The position numbers and the translations under genes were made by a program. Shown here piece after piece: positions 45,729-57,440 of a stretch of 64,000 bases of DNA. The notes beneath the pieces are model-generated. The model did not search any database, was not told where the DNA came from, and saw only the letters and a program-made list of their open reading frames with translations. Source of the stretch: Pseudeuparius sepicola (Eukaryota; Arthropoda; Insecta; Coleoptera; Anthribidae); contig OY987298.1 in NCBI GenBank assembly GCA_963920635.1, positions 150,014,257 through 150,078,256 of the forward strand. The letters are read 5' to 3'. Positions within the stretch are counted from its first letter, which is position 1. Every line of letters starts with the position of its first letter.

Positions 45729-46057
45729 TAGTAGGGCATAGTTGGTGTATTTCGCGACTGAAAAAAAACGTTTATCAATCTCGTTCGAAGATAATGGAAA
45801 TTTAATAAAGCTATACGAAACAAAAAGGTCCAGTACAAAAAAGGTTTCCATTTTATACCGTATTCTCTATGGATCTATTCCATGATAGCTCTGTCGCAGC
45901 CAGCGGCGTTATCTGGGCCGTCTGTCCGTAGCCCGTGTGCCGGCCAACCGGTGACCTGATTCAACCAAATCCGGAGTGAGATATCGATCCTGTTGGCCGG
46001 CTGGCTTCAGAGCCACCTAGAGATAAGGCATCGGCCTGGCTATATTGTATAATACCA

Positions 46058-46084
46058 GTGACTATAGATTCTTTTTATAGTCAC
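46058..46084. repeat. Perfect 9-bp-stem hairpin GTGACTATA/TATAGTCAC
   Basis: The loop is GATTCTTTT. The same stem sequence, extended to 15 bp, occurs at 56644-56675. Confidence 0.8.
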
Positions 46085-46139
46085 GTATATTGCGGTAAAA
46101 TAAAGTAGTAAACCACGAAATCTGCATTTTTGTCGAGAA

Positions 46140-46215
46140 TTAAAAAAAAAGTAAATGCATCGTGTGGGATTTGAACCTACGATGAAACAAGGCCTACTAT
46201 AAAGACAGGCCCTGG
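46140..46215 (-). pseudogene. tRNA-like relic (SINE head) with B box and T-run
   Basis: On the minus strand GTAGGTTCAAATCCCACACG gives a B box with a T stem pairing at four of five positions, followed by CTTTTTTTTT as a Pol III stop. Upstream GCGCCAGGGCCTGTCTTTAT sits where a D arm would be, but the acceptor strands do not pair. Related 5' parts without the B box occur at 41083-41110 and 47916-47945 on the plus strand. It is probably tRNA-derived SINE sequence joined to repeat R. Confidence 0.45.
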
Positions 46216-46745
46216 CGCACAAAAATCACGTGACCATCTTAGTCAGACGTTACATGTCATTTGTCACATAACTGAAAGCGGCGGCTTGGGTTTTGAGAAG
46301 TTTTCAATGTTTAAAGTGTTTTTAAACGTATTAGTTTATACATTTTAGAAACAAGTTTGTGTCTAGTGCGCGTGTGTCCTGGCGGAGGGGAACCGCCCAG
46401 GTGTTATTATTGGCCTCTGGGTGTCTGGGTGGGAGTCATGCCGTCCAAGAGTATTGGTGCCGCTCGCACCGACGCGACGCGTTAGCGCTGTTAAGGGGAA
46501 TTCCCCCCCGAACCACAGAATAGGGAAACCGGAATGGACTATTATGGACATGGGACAGTATTGGACAGTGGAGCCTGAGACACAGAGGGGTGAACTGATT
46601 ACGGGAGATTCGCGAGTTCAGACGGTCCGGGTGGCTGGAAGCCGTTCCCGTTGACCACGTTCGGGTTGTGTATTTATTGTATTCACCATTCACCTTGTGC
46701 GAAATAAATCAGTGTTGTAACGTACTCGAGGATTTTCGTTGTCGA
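46216..46745 (+). mobile_element. Dispersed LTR/SINE-like repeat R, copy 2 (inverted relative to copy 1)
   Basis: It matches copy 1 from CACAAAAATCACGTGA to ACTCGAGGATTTTCGTTGTC. AATAAATCAGTGTTGTAACG near the end could be a polyadenylation region of an LTR. There is no duplication of target sites and no internal retroelement genes, so the class is open. Confidence 0.6.
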
Positions 46746-47174
46746 CCTACGCCCTGATAATAATATGGTCTTTCACGCTGCCGATCAACTGAGACCTCGT
46801 CAATATTTAATATTTGCAGTACTGAGGTTAGTTTTCATTTTTATTTCTCGTAAAAAATAACCTAAATACCAAATATTGGGTCTGTTTATACATATTACAA
46901 AAGCCAGGAAGACAAATGTGTTGTGGGAGGAAAATACCTATAGATAATATCACCTAAGCTAAAGGAACAATTTTTGAGAATGTGCCAAAATATTGTGAGT
47001 GCAGTGCCGTTTAACTCTCAGCCTAAAACAGCTGAGGCAGGTTGAAAATTTTGAAAAAACAATTAGAGAAAGCTTGAATGCACAAAACCAATAATGTAAT
47101 AGATGAAAGAAAACTTGCCAAATTGTTACGAAATTTGTTTTTTCTACTTATCTCCAAAAATGCCTTTCATTATA
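46746..47174. other. Intronic, no feature recognised
   Basis: AT-rich sequence without repeats that I can match elsewhere in the window. Confidence 0.3.
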
Positions 47175-47876
47175 CAGGGTGTTCGAAAAATAGACGGAAA
47201 TATTTTAGAGGGTGATTCCCTGTTAAGAAATATGAAAAAAGTTTCTATAAACATGGGTCCGGAAATGCAGAGTTTTCAAGATACAGGATGTTAAATATAT
47301 TGCATGTCACTGGACAAAATTGGTTTATCAATTTTTGCAAAAAAAATCACAAGTGCCTTGGAAAACAAATAATCAAAAGCATTTCTAGGAAAGAGTGTTA
47401 TTGCAACTTTTCCAATATCATAACATAAAGTACACTACAACCAATTTTGTCCAGTGACATGCAATAAAACGGTTTTTATTTTTTTTTCTCGAAAACGAAG
47501 TGAGATAGGAAAACAATACAAGAGGGAAAGAAGTTGTATTTTTAGATGCTTAATCAAACAAAAAATATTAAAGTTACAAAAAAGGTAGTGGCGTACATTT
47601 TTTTGATAATAATATTCGCTAAGGTGCCCCCCGGGACGCCACTGGACTTAATAAATTTAATCTAGTTAGGGCGAAATTAGCCTCTTAATACAACAAATAA
47701 CATTGCCAAATTTCAACAGAATCGAGTAAATAATTTTTAAGACATTAATAATTTCATGTTTTATTTTTTTTATTTAACATCCTGTATCTTGAAAACTCTG
47801 CATTTCAACTTTTTTTCATATTTTTTAACAGGGAATCACCCTCTAAAATATCTCCGTCTATTTTTCGAACACCCTG
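47175..47876. mobile_element. Fold-back MITE, family J (CAGGGTGTTCG ends, TA TSD)
   Basis: CAGGGTGTTCGAAAAATAGA and its complement end the element, with TA on both sides. Inner inverted segments include TTTCAAGATACAGGATGTTA and ATTGCATGTCACTGGACAAA. There is no coding frame. Confidence 0.92.
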
Positions 47877-49845
47877 TATACGACTAAGTTGGTCACGTGA
47901 CTACGCGATTATGCGTTAGCGCCGTGGCTTGTCTTTATCGTTGGCCTCGACGATGAAATAAATGACGCTTTCATAGGCACACGCCTTTAGCGTTAGGCTA
48001 CGGCCACTGCTGAAGATTGTTCTCATCAAATAACTCATTAGTTCAATCACAACCTTCTCAAGTTTACAAGCCCTGTGCAAACATGTGGCAACGCCGCAGC
48101 GGGACGGTTCAACGGGTCTATGCAGTATAGGACACACTGCACTTTGGCTTAGTTTATCTTGTCTAATATGTTCAACCCTCTTTTTAATTATAATTAGATA
48201 CATTTGTGAACTTTGTTTCAATAATTGGGTACCTAAGTAAGTAGGTACGTTTGTTTAACAGACAATAAAAGCAGTAACAACAAAATATACACAGAAGTAT
48301 AAGTAGTTATAATAAGTACGATTCCTGGTGTGGATAGATACATTTTCGACAAATAATATGGTAAATTTGGGCAAATAGAGGGGACTACATTTTGTTGTAA
48401 GTCGAATTTTTGTGTGAATTTTTCGCAAAGTGCGCCATCAAGCAAATGATGATTATCTATCTTCCCTTATGGTTAAATTTTCATAAAAATACAAACAACA
48501 AGCGAACAGATAACAGCATGTTGTGATTCTGATTGAAATGGCAGTTAGGGTAAATTTCAAAATACATTCAACTAAATTATCTTTTGACTTTAACATTAGG
48601 TAAAGAAACTTTTGCAACAATACTAAACAATGGTTGGATTGTCAGAAAGCTCTTTTGGTACTTTAGTTTATTCCTAAATTTTCGTCCTTTGCAAAGCCCA
48701 AAACGAATACAAGTTGACCGCTTGCCGTCAAGCAAAGAAAACCTATCTACTTCAAGTTATTATTACGATTTGACTTACAGCCAGGTATATAACTAAGTTC
48801 TAGCTTCCCTCGACGGTTCTAGGCATCTTGAGGCTTGAAATTCTAAAGAAACGATGCTTCACTTCGAACTTTTAGAGAAATGTTTCATTTTTTCACAAAC
48901 AAAACAAATTTATCAAAAAGCTGTCGTCAGCACTTCGGGCTGTCTGTTTCCTCCCAGAGACACACTGCCTCGTCGTAGCAATCTGGCGACGATAGCACTA
49001 CCCGCACTACACAAATTAATTCTGGTAAATTTCTTGTAAAATCAACTGACAGGGAGTGACAGGCCACGCCGCGCAGACCCGCAAGCCATGTTGCCAGCTT
49101 TCTCAACTTCAGGGCTTTCCTAGAGTCGGCTGTGAGTCTTATAAAGATGTCAGTTTTGCAAAAAAAATCCAAACAGGATAGTTTCTTTACGGTTGCTTGG
49201 AGGCTGCCTCCTGAGTGTCCAACCGAAAGATCACACTCGAACTCCTGCTACGAATTAAGCTATAGGGTGGTTTCCTAAATATTTTTCTAGAGAAAAATGA
49301 CCCAAATAAAAGTTGTAGGGGATCAAAGTATGACGTATTTTTTTTTGTATCTCTAATACATGTTACGGGCGACGTGAAGACGAAGACTTTTTAAAAAAAC
49401 TTTTATTTGAGTAACGCGAGTTACAGAGTTTCGGCTTAGACTACAGACAAGACTAGAATTAACACTCTTACTTTACTAGGTCCTATTTATACAGATCTGT
49501 TATGCTGAGGTGTTGTGGTTCTCATGGGAAAAGAATATAAAGACAAAGGGAAGATCAAATTCTGCAATTCTTTCAGTAAGCAAGTTTTAACAATACTCAA
49601 AAGGAATATGATATGTTCTAGTAATCATTCTAGAACAATATACAATGGAAAATGATATCTGTGTAGTAAGCATCTTGAACAATAGAGAATGAGAACATAA
49701 TATCCAACAGTAAACAGAATCAAGGGTAAAAACAAGGTTATGATCAAGGTGATGCTTGAGGTCGGATATAACATACATAACGGATTACAGCGCATTACTT
49801 ATATGACAAAAATTCCTCACGCTGCAAGAGTGGTCTTGTAAACAT
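47877..49845. other. Intronic, mostly unrecognised, with a SINE-like scrap
   Basis: TAGCGCCGTGGCTTGTCTTT at 47919 resembles the SINE head in repeat R. The remaining ~1.9 kb shows no ends, frames or RNA genes that I can support. Confidence 0.3.
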
Positions 49846-50319
49846 TTTTTTATTATACTTCTTTGAAAACACCTTATTTTCATCTGTTGTAGCAATAATG
49901 AAAGATTGGGTTTTTCGGGCTAGCGCACGGAAACAGCGCATGGAAAAACTTTCCGTGCGCTGAATAAAAATACCGAATATATGGCTTTAAATAGAGATAT
50001 ACAGCAAAGTAAACTAAATTTAAGAAACTCTATATGCTCTCTGATATTTAACATGTACCTATTTTGTATTTTAATTCTTAAGTGTTTCAATGTTTAGATA
50101 CATTTCTGTAATATTTTTGACGTTTTATTCACCTTATCTGACAATAACTAATTTACAACAAAGCACCTTTGAAATAATTTGAGAGTAACCATGGAAACGC
50201 ATCATACATACAAAATACTATATTGTCTGCATTGTTTATTTTTTGTCAATTAAATTTATTATAATATGCCGATAAAATGTTTTAAGTTTCCGTTTTCAAA
50301 GAAGTATAATAAAAAATAT
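49846..50319. mobile_element. TIR element, ends TTTTTTATTATACTTCTTTG
   Basis: TTATTATACTTCTTTGAAAAC at the left matches GTTTTCAAAGAAGTATAATAA at the right, about 24 bp. AGCGCACGGAAA and TTTCCGTGCGCT lie inside as a second hairpin. Related AGCGCACGGGAAAA follows outside at 50405, so the true border may be further right. Confidence 0.55.
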
Positions 50320-51083
50320 CGTTCATTACACGTCCAGAATTAGATTTTTCCGTGCTTGCATGACTTCCTGTGTTCGGCTGCGCCTCACACGCGAATTTGT
50401 CACGAGCGCACGGGAAAATCTTTATTTCCAGACTCTTAATGAATTATACTATTTTTTACAAAAAATTTTGATACCTATATCAAAAACCGAAGCTGTAGAT
50501 GCACTTTCAGTTTCTAGAAAATTTGCCTTGTTCTCAAGGTTGAAGTAAATTATTTTGTATGATAAAAAACATATTCAGTACTTCCATGTAGTAAAAAGCG
50601 ATCTTTCAATCTTTCATTAAGAAAATGAGAAATATTGAACTTTCGGCTCAACTGAAAACGCGAGAAACGGAAAATATAACAGAAATATTTATTTATTTGT
50701 TAAATGTAATAACCGCTCATGATGCAGCATCCATGAACAAATTTGTTGTCCAAATATTTAGGAAAACCTTGACCTAACCGCAAAGGCCTCGTCTCCAGGT
50801 GGTGGCGGTCGGTCTCTGCCCTGTTATCATACCTCGTCTGTGGCGTATCGTGTATCGTAGCCGAGCGCAGGACAAACTGTTGCGGTATAAATTCCTTCAA
50901 AACATCCCGATGGATTTGGAACCCTCGCAACGCTGCAACGAAATTTAATAAATTTTAAAGCAAAATCGTTATACGGTATTATACCGAAAGATTTATTATA
51001 CCGTAGAAGCGCAAGATGCTCGGGCACAGGTCCAAATAGCGTTGGGAGAATTTGGCTCTTTAAGCCTTATTTTCAGGAGTAAT
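50320..51083. other. Intronic, unrecognised
   Basis: A balanced-composition patch at 50760-50940 contains no frame with known similarity. Confidence 0.3.
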
Positions 51084-51090
51084 CTAGTCT

Positions 51091-51480
51091 ATCTAGTCTA
51101 TCCGAGTTACAGAGGCAGTGGATCAAAACATTGGTCACCACGTGACTTATTCCCTTATTGGTCTGGCCATCGTAAAATGTCAAGTGTTTACGCGGTGAGC
51201 AGAATGCAGGGCCGGCTCTTCCCTCAGTCGAGTGTCCTGCATATTTTAGATCGGATCGCGAGCAGTATATTCTGTAAATTTATTTTGCAACTTAATTTAA
51301 GGAAATTTATAAAGATCCACGAAAGGTAAAAACACAATTTTTAGAACTTCTAAAAGAATTACCTAGTTCAGAATTACAAGCCACTGGGAATCTCATATTA
51401 GTCAGACCCTGGTAATCGATCGCAATGCGGTCATGTGACTTTGTTTATATCTACTGCCGCTGTAACTTGATAGACTTTAG
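51091..51480. mobile_element. TIR element, family Q copy 2 (inverted)
   Basis: TCTATCCGAGTTACAGAGGC to GCTGTAACTTGATAGACTTT, the reverse complement of 18078-18456 with scattered differences. AGTCTATC is duplicated at the left edge. Confidence 0.85.
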
Positions 51481-51484
51481 TGTG

Positions 51485-51610
51485 CCTAGTATCGATAATA
51501 CCTTCCGTTAATTTTATGAATTATAGTCCCTAAGCTGAAAATACCACGTCTGAGCAACAGGAATGGTATTTTAACATTGGGATTATAATGAGAATACCAC
51601 ACTCTTGGTA
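51485..51610. repeat. Partial copy of the 12780-13067 inverted repeat
   Basis: ATCGATAATACCTTCCGTTA, CAACAGGAATGGTATTT and GGGATTATAATGAGAATACC match the earlier element. Confidence 0.6.
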
Positions 51611-52388
51611 TTACTTCTGATATCGTCACCTGATTGGTTAATATTTCAAAAATCGCGTCATTTTATTGGTTCATATTGGCAGGCGTTGAATTCTCACATA
51701 AATGAAGTTAGTAAAATACTAGTCAATTTTGAAAACTGGTATTTTCTCGTCACAAAAAACAAGGCCTGAATCCCTCAGGGACTCTTTAAAATAAGGGGGC
51801 CCAGCATGTCACAGTCTATCGCATAGGAAAAGTGAAGCCTCGAGGGGAACTTTGTTTTCTGTCGACTCCAAGGAGACCACAAGGGGGCTGGTACAAGGTT
51901 ATGTTATATGTCAGTGTCCAACTGCCATCAGGTTTTATGTGACATGCCAGTGCCATAGACTCTAAAGGAGGCAAAATATTTCCCATAATAATTCACAATT
52001 TTTAGGTTTTCTAACTCAGATGTGTCAATTAAAGGTAATGCGGCCGCCTGTAGTAGTCCCAATAATTTTGCAACCAGATTTTTCCTGTATCACCTTTAGT
52101 AATCCTACAATTCACATTAGGTGGGCATTATGTATAAGTAGGTAGTACAAAACAAAAATCATATTTCCTAAATTTTAAATTATTAAAGCAGGTCTTCAGT
52201 CAGGTCTTTTTTTAAAGAGTTTTTAATCTACGACTACAAGTTTATTTCAAGTTTGTGAGGTATGTACCTTGGGAGAGCAATAAAATTACAAAAAAATTAT
52301 AATGAACACCGAGAAAAACTACATGATTAGAACTACTAGACCTAATCTTATTAGTCCATCCCGAAAATCTGAAAGTTCTTTGGATATA

Positions 52389-53875
52389 CAGTGTGTCCCA
52401 AATTCGATGCTCACCATTGGGATCTCGGTAACTACAAGAGATAGCGAGTCGGTTAAATGGGGAAAGTTTTAGACAATTTTATGGTCAATCTGATACCGCT
52501 GAGAAATCAAGGCTAACTGGGATCGTTTTCGAGTTATTACCAAAAAACCGAATTTTATCATTTTCGTTTTTCTTAAATATCTTAGAAACCGATGGTTTCT
52601 CAAAGACAGGACTTTGACATTATTAAGGCACTTTTGTCCAGCCTTTTAAGCGGTAATGTCAGTTTCTTTAAGAAAGTTTTCATTTTCGAGATATGACTCA
52701 CAACTTTTGATTTTCTTATGGACGCTATCTTGGATTTTTACAAATTCGAAATATACATGAAATTCTCTTTCCAATGATGTGTCCCACTAATGATTTTTTC
52801 GTTAGTTGTAACACTTAAAATCGTTTTTTTGCCTAATACTAAGTAGGCTGTCAAAACAAATGCAACAAACCAAACATTGAATCCAAATTTTTGTTGAGAT
52901 CTGGATTCCTTAATACCATATGGGTTATTAACAGCCCAGTAATGGTGCTTATGTTTATTAAAAATGCCATTGTTATGAAATCTTGTTTCATCGGTCCAGC
53001 AAATGTTTAATGGAAAGTTATCAATAACTTCACACTGATTGTTAAACCAATGGCAGAAATCAAGTCGGCGTTCAGTATTTCGCGGCCTTAACTTTTGCAC
53101 TATCACGGGTTTATAGGGGTGATATTATTATTTTTTGTCAAGTATCTATGAATAGTCGTTTTCGGCAAAAGAGTTCTGCGACTTATCTCTCGAAATGAAA
53201 TCGTCGGTGCTTCATTAAACTTTGTTCAATGTTTTCAACATCTATTGGCGCAATCGATTGGAACCATATTTCGGTCTGGGCACAACAAAACTCTCATGTT
53301 GTTCTAAATTCCTACTCAATCAAAGAAAAATTTAACGGTGAGGCTGCTGCCTTTCAGGGAATAATGTATGATAAACTCTTGTTGCCACTGTACTATTTCT
53401 ATAGTTTTTTGTGTAACAATAATTGTACATATCCACCTTTTCGCTAGTACTAAACGGCATTTTTACACATATCTCAAAACACTGACGGCTTCATAACAAT
53501 AACAACAACTGAGATTTCGAATTTGTAAAAATCCAAGATGGCGTCCATAAGAAAATCAAAAGTTGTGAGTCATATCTCGAAAATGAAAACTTTTTTTAAA
53601 GAAACTGACATTACCGCTTAAAAGGTTGGACAAAAGTGCCTTAATAATGTCAAAGTCCTGTCTTTGAGAAACCATCGGTTTCTAAGTTATTTAAGAAAAA
53701 CGATGATAAAATTCGGTTTTTTGGTAATAACTCGAAAACGATCCCAGTTAGCCTTGATTTCTCAGCGACATCAGATTGACCATAAAATTGTCTAAAACTT
53801 TCCCCATTTAACCGACTCTCTATGTCTTGTAGTTACCGAGATCCCAATGGTGAGCATCGAATTTGGGACACACTG
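52389..53875. mobile_element. Fold-back Tc1-like element, family K, with transposase remnant
   Basis: The ends CAGTGTGTCCCAAATTCG and the complement are flanked by TA. The arms match for about 350 bp (AACTAGAG differences only at scattered sites; GACATTATTAAGGCACTTTT against its complement). The interior holds a minus-strand transposase pseudogene, making this the only CAGNGTG element here with coding ancestry. Confidence 0.92.
52738..53460 (-). pseudogene. DUF4817/DDE Tc1-like transposase, frameshifted and 3' truncated
   Basis: The minus-strand ATG at 53460 begins MPFSTSEKVDMYNYC and continues NSTVATRVYHTLFPERQQPH, the DUF4817 pattern of insect transposons. A stop and shifts follow at about 53340-53220. 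Then come FREISRRTLLPKTTIHRYL (a helix-turn-helix) and RRLDFCHWFNNQCE, NICWTDETRFHNNG with the first catalytic Asp, NKHKHHYWAVNNPYG and FGFNVWFVAF. Reading ends where the left TIR arm begins, so the second Asp and the Glu are lost. It is non-functional. It shows that CAGTGTGTCC-type fold-backs derive from DUF4817 Tc1-like transposons. Confidence 0.85.
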
Positions 53876-54400
53876 TATACATTCAACAAGGGAAGAAAGT
53901 TCAAGTATACATATTACAAATGGATTGAGGAATCTGGTAACAAGGTGCAACAGCGACAAATTCAATCGGCACTACTGACTTACCATACTTATTACTTAAA
54001 TTCGTGGAAATAATTGCTGGAAATCAATTTAAACTATAAAATAAATTTGTTTCATTTGACAGTTGCCATATTCTGCACTTGTAGACACAACATTGTCAAG
54101 TTTAATTTTTAGAAATCATGGAAACCATTATTAATTTTTACTAACAATCAAAGTACCTGTTATATTCATAGATTCTCCAATAAAATGGCATACTTGGCAT
54201 CATTGAGACCATTAGAATAAGGAAAGAATAGGCCTCACTTTCACTTTGGAAAGTATAATGCTGGGGTTCCCCTTACTTTAAAGAGTCCCTGAAATCCCCA
54301 AACGTCAACCTATTAACTTGAACAGATATTTTTTTAGAAAAGTGTTGGGCAGACCAGGATATCTTATTTCAGAGGTAATAATGGTGTTTTTCATTTGCAG

Positions 54401-54456
54401 GAAAAGAACCTCAAACCCAATTCAGCACAGCCAGTCAAGCAAGGCAGAGCGCGTGA
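54401..54456 (+). CDS. Pka-R2: Possible alternative terminal exon of Pka-R2 (short isoform)
   Basis: The acceptor GTTTTTCATTTGCAG ends at 54400. Joined in phase to Pka-R2 exon 1 (phase 1), the frame continues GKEPQTQFSTASQARQSA and stops at TGA 54454-54456. AATAAA at 54518-54523 and a strongly GT-rich tract at 54545-54570 follow at standard spacing. The product would keep the docking domain and linker (about 106 residues) but lack the inhibitor site and both cAMP-binding domains. The exon lies just outside the hAT-like element, in sequence not repeated in this window. Transcript data are needed; the phase match alone has a one-in-three chance. Confidence 0.4.
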
Positions 54457-54517
54457 TACTGTACCTCCTAAACTATAAGATAAGATTTTTGTTTTTGGCA
54501 AAATTGATGTAGATGTC

Positions 54518-54523
54518 AATAAA
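54518..54523 (+). terminator. Poly(A) signal after the alternative exon
   Basis: AATAAA lies 62 bp after the TGA. GTCTGATTGTGTTGTTTT begins 26 bp after the hexamer as a GU-rich element. Confidence 0.45.
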
Positions 54524-54599
54524 AAATATACGAAAAAACACTCTTCTTGTCTGATTGTGTTGTTTTATGGAGAGAAAAGTGAAAACACCACTATTACGT

Positions 54600-55043
54600 T
54601 TTTGTTTTGATCACATACACCGTCATCACTTACATTCGATTTTAAATATAATAGTTGCCAGGGGCATTAATGTTTTGTTTAAGCAGATACTTTGATAGTG
54701 TAGTTAGTTCACTCAATAAGAACTTTAAACTAATTTTGCAGAGTAATACCTCTACTCTGGCTCACCTTGTAGGATCAAAATAACCGACACATATATGATT
54801 ATGTTTTATGTGTATTTGCAGAAAGAGAAACTAATAATTTTGTCAGTATACTTCATTTATAATATATGTTAAATGTTGTGTAAACCGAGGTGTAAACAAA
54901 TGTTTTCCAAGGCCTTGAAAAATAACGCGTTTGTTCTTACGATGGAATTGACAGTGTTTATTCTATAAACTGTTAAAAGGTTGTATACCTATTTGTAATA
55001 TTGCAATTTTCTAAGATGTCCTAAATAATCAAAAATTAAAATA
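54600..55043. other. Intronic, no feature recognised
   Basis: AT-rich sequence without repeats matched elsewhere. Confidence 0.3.
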
Positions 55044-55669
55044 CAATGTGTCCCGGATAAGAATGAATAGCATAGGCATGGGGATTTTGCAAACGGTGAG
55101 AGATAGAACAACGGTTAAATGGGGAAAAATTGCGCAATTTTGAGGTCAATAAAATGGTATAAACAGATTTCTAATATATTTTTTCGTTTTTTAGTTATTT
55201 CGAAAAAAGTGAAATTTTCCTTTTTCGATTTTATTTTTTCTGGAGTTGTTAAGAAAAACACTTTCTTATGGCACTTTTTAACGGGCTTTAAGATGGCGTT
55301 TTTAGATTCTACAACATTTCGTTTTTGAGGACCTGGATTTTTTTTGCAGATTTTGAAAGCACTTTTCATTGCAAATACTTTTTTCAAAATAACTCAAAAA
55401 CAATTTATTTTAAAAACCAAGGCCTACTATAAGATATTTTTGGCACCAAAATTAGAGAAATCAGATTAGCGATTTTTTTACAAAAATTCTGACAACGCCA
55501 CTGGATTACTGGATTGGGCATCCCAAAATACGTTTTCTAACCATCTATTAATACGGAGACTATACCACATTTTTGGCTGATTAGCTTTGATTAAAATATA
55601 GTGGCGTTTTTTTATTTTGTTAAGTTCAGTTTGTCACATACCTGTTAAAAATAGTATCTAATCACCCTG
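55044..55669. mobile_element. Degraded CAATGTGTCC element, ends uncertain
   Basis: CAATGTGTCCCGGATAAG after TA resembles family H and K left ends. TAATCACCCTG before TA at 55669 resembles a family A right end. ATATTTTTTCGTTTTTTAGT and similar phrases fill the middle. Whether the two ends belong together is unclear. Confidence 0.35.
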
Positions 55670-56600
55670 TACGACAGATTTACCCTAGAATAAGTAAACC
55701 TGGTTTTAATAACAATAAAACATATACTTGTGACATTTGCAAACATGCTTTGACATCATTTTTGACATTTTTAACAGTAGAAAATTTTTACACTTTACAC
55801 TTTTTTACATTTTTTTATTATGTGGTTTTAATAATAAAAATCCTATGGCAAAAAAATATATCAGCAAATGCGAATCAAACGATAATTGCGACTGTACTGC
55901 CTGCATTGATACAGGTAAAAGATTATAAGAGTCTAGAAGCGTAATTTTGTAAAAAGATCTCCAACAACTTTTGAGAGAAACTGTAAATACCTAATACAAT
56001 GATATAATGAATATTGAAAGCGAATCAAGTGATACAGGTAAGGTTTCTGTAGATAATTTTTTGTGGTTGTATTTTTGGAAAAAACTTTACTTAGTATTTT
56101 CGACCTTCGTTTTTATCAAACTGTGACTATTTAAAGCTCTGAAAAATCCATAGTTAAATAATTACTTGCACATCACTATGCGAGTGGAAGTATTGTTCCG
56201 GAAATATGTATTTGTAGTCTCTAAATCATTAGAATGCGTTGGAAACCAGTGGTTGAATAAATAAGAAAAATGTACGCCTTTCAAATTAAATCCACACGTT
56301 TTCTAACCATCTAACCACATTTTTGGCTGATTCGCTTCGATTAAATTATAGTGTTTTTTTTTTAATTTTGTTAAGCTCGGTTTGTCTAAAAAAACGTTAG
56401 TTACATCATCAGCACATTTTCAAAAACAAAATTCAGCATGCGCTACTCATTTGATAGACAACAACCATATTTTTAAAGATAATTTTTCTATTTTACACAT
56501 TAAAAATAAAATAATAACGCCGCCTATGGTTTACGATCATTTTATGGCCATGTGCTATCAATTCTTTTTTTTTTTTAACACAGTATAATAGTAGGGAGAA
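55670..56600. other. Intronic; short frames near splice-like sites
   Basis: GATACAGGTAAAAG at 55909 and GATACAGGTAAGG at 56032 both end short frames containing GCGAATCAA, so a small duplication is visible. GTAAGG is a fair donor. No family similarity is seen. Confidence 0.25.
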
Positions 56601-56624
56601 CTTGCTTTATAGTGCCCGTACACC

Positions 56625-56860
56625 GCGATGGATTGAATCAAAGCAGTGACTATAGAAAGGTTTCTATAGTCACTGATCAAAGGCATCGTATCACTGCCTT
56701 TGGATTGAACCGCTTCGATTCCGTTCACACCTATCTCCCTTATGCTTATGACACGACACATTTAGCACTGTCAGATCAGCACGATACCATGGTATGTCAT
56801 TGCGCAAATGCGCATCCATATGCCTATCTCTGTCGCACCTTGTGACGTCAGTTGCGAATC
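56625..56860. repeat. Dispersed repeat S, copy 1 (CACCGCGATGGATTGAA)
   Basis: ACACCGCGATGGATTGAA, CGATTCCGTTCACACCTATC and TATGACACGACACATTTAGC match copy 2 at 58931-59016. The first copy has been split by the palindrome at 56644-56675 and carries extra sequence to about 56860. Confidence 0.7.
56644..56675. repeat. Perfect 32-bp palindrome with 15-bp stem
   Basis: CAGTGACTATAGAAA, GG, TTTCTATAGTCACTG. The outer part of the stem is shared with 46058-46084. Confidence 0.85.
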
Positions 56861-56880
56861 GGAATTTAAATTGCTCCATA

Positions 56881-57440
56881 CGTTTTACACAGCAATAGAT
56901 ACTTTTTTATGGGTTTTTGCTTATTTTAAACGTTTTCTTTTAAATAAATGTTGTTAAAAATATGTAGATTATATCACTAGATAAATGAATGAATATTCTG
57001 TTGATAAAAAACACATTTAATTTGATAATTATAATTTTACAAATAATTTGGTTTCTTTGCGTTTTAGCTAATCGTATGCATGCAAATAAAAATGATGTAT
57101 ATTTTGTTAAATTAACAGGATTTTTCTTTTAAAAGACCGTATATTGGTAGACAATAAAAAAATGTCATATAGGTATATAAATAATACATTTATTGTAAGT
57201 AAGGTAGGTAATCCTGAACTAAGTTTTGGCTTCTATCGACACAAATTCTCCATCGAAAAAAAGTATTTTACAGATGACTTGTAATAGGCAAAGATATTGA
57301 TAAATAAAATTCAAAGCCTTACCAAAAATATAACTTTTTCCTTCCAGTGTTTATGTCGGTTTATGTCAATTAAAGCCTTATTTACCAATTAATGCACACA
57401 AGCCTCGACACAAGCACAACCTGCACAACTAATGCTTAGT
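56881..57440. other. AT-rich intronic DNA
   Basis: I see nothing beyond low-complexity AT. Confidence 0.3.

Larger units (their letters stand above)
51776..54291. mobile_element. hAT-like element (CAGGGACTCTTTAAA ends), carrying a nested Tc1-like element
   Basis: CAGGGACTCTTTAAAATAAG and CTTACTTTAAAGAGTCCCTG are near-perfect inverse ends. Flanks GAATCCCT and AAATCCCC agree at six of eight bases, a decayed 8-bp duplication. The family K element at 52389-53875 is inserted inside, leaving about 1.0 kb of hAT sequence without a transposase frame. Confidence 0.75.
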
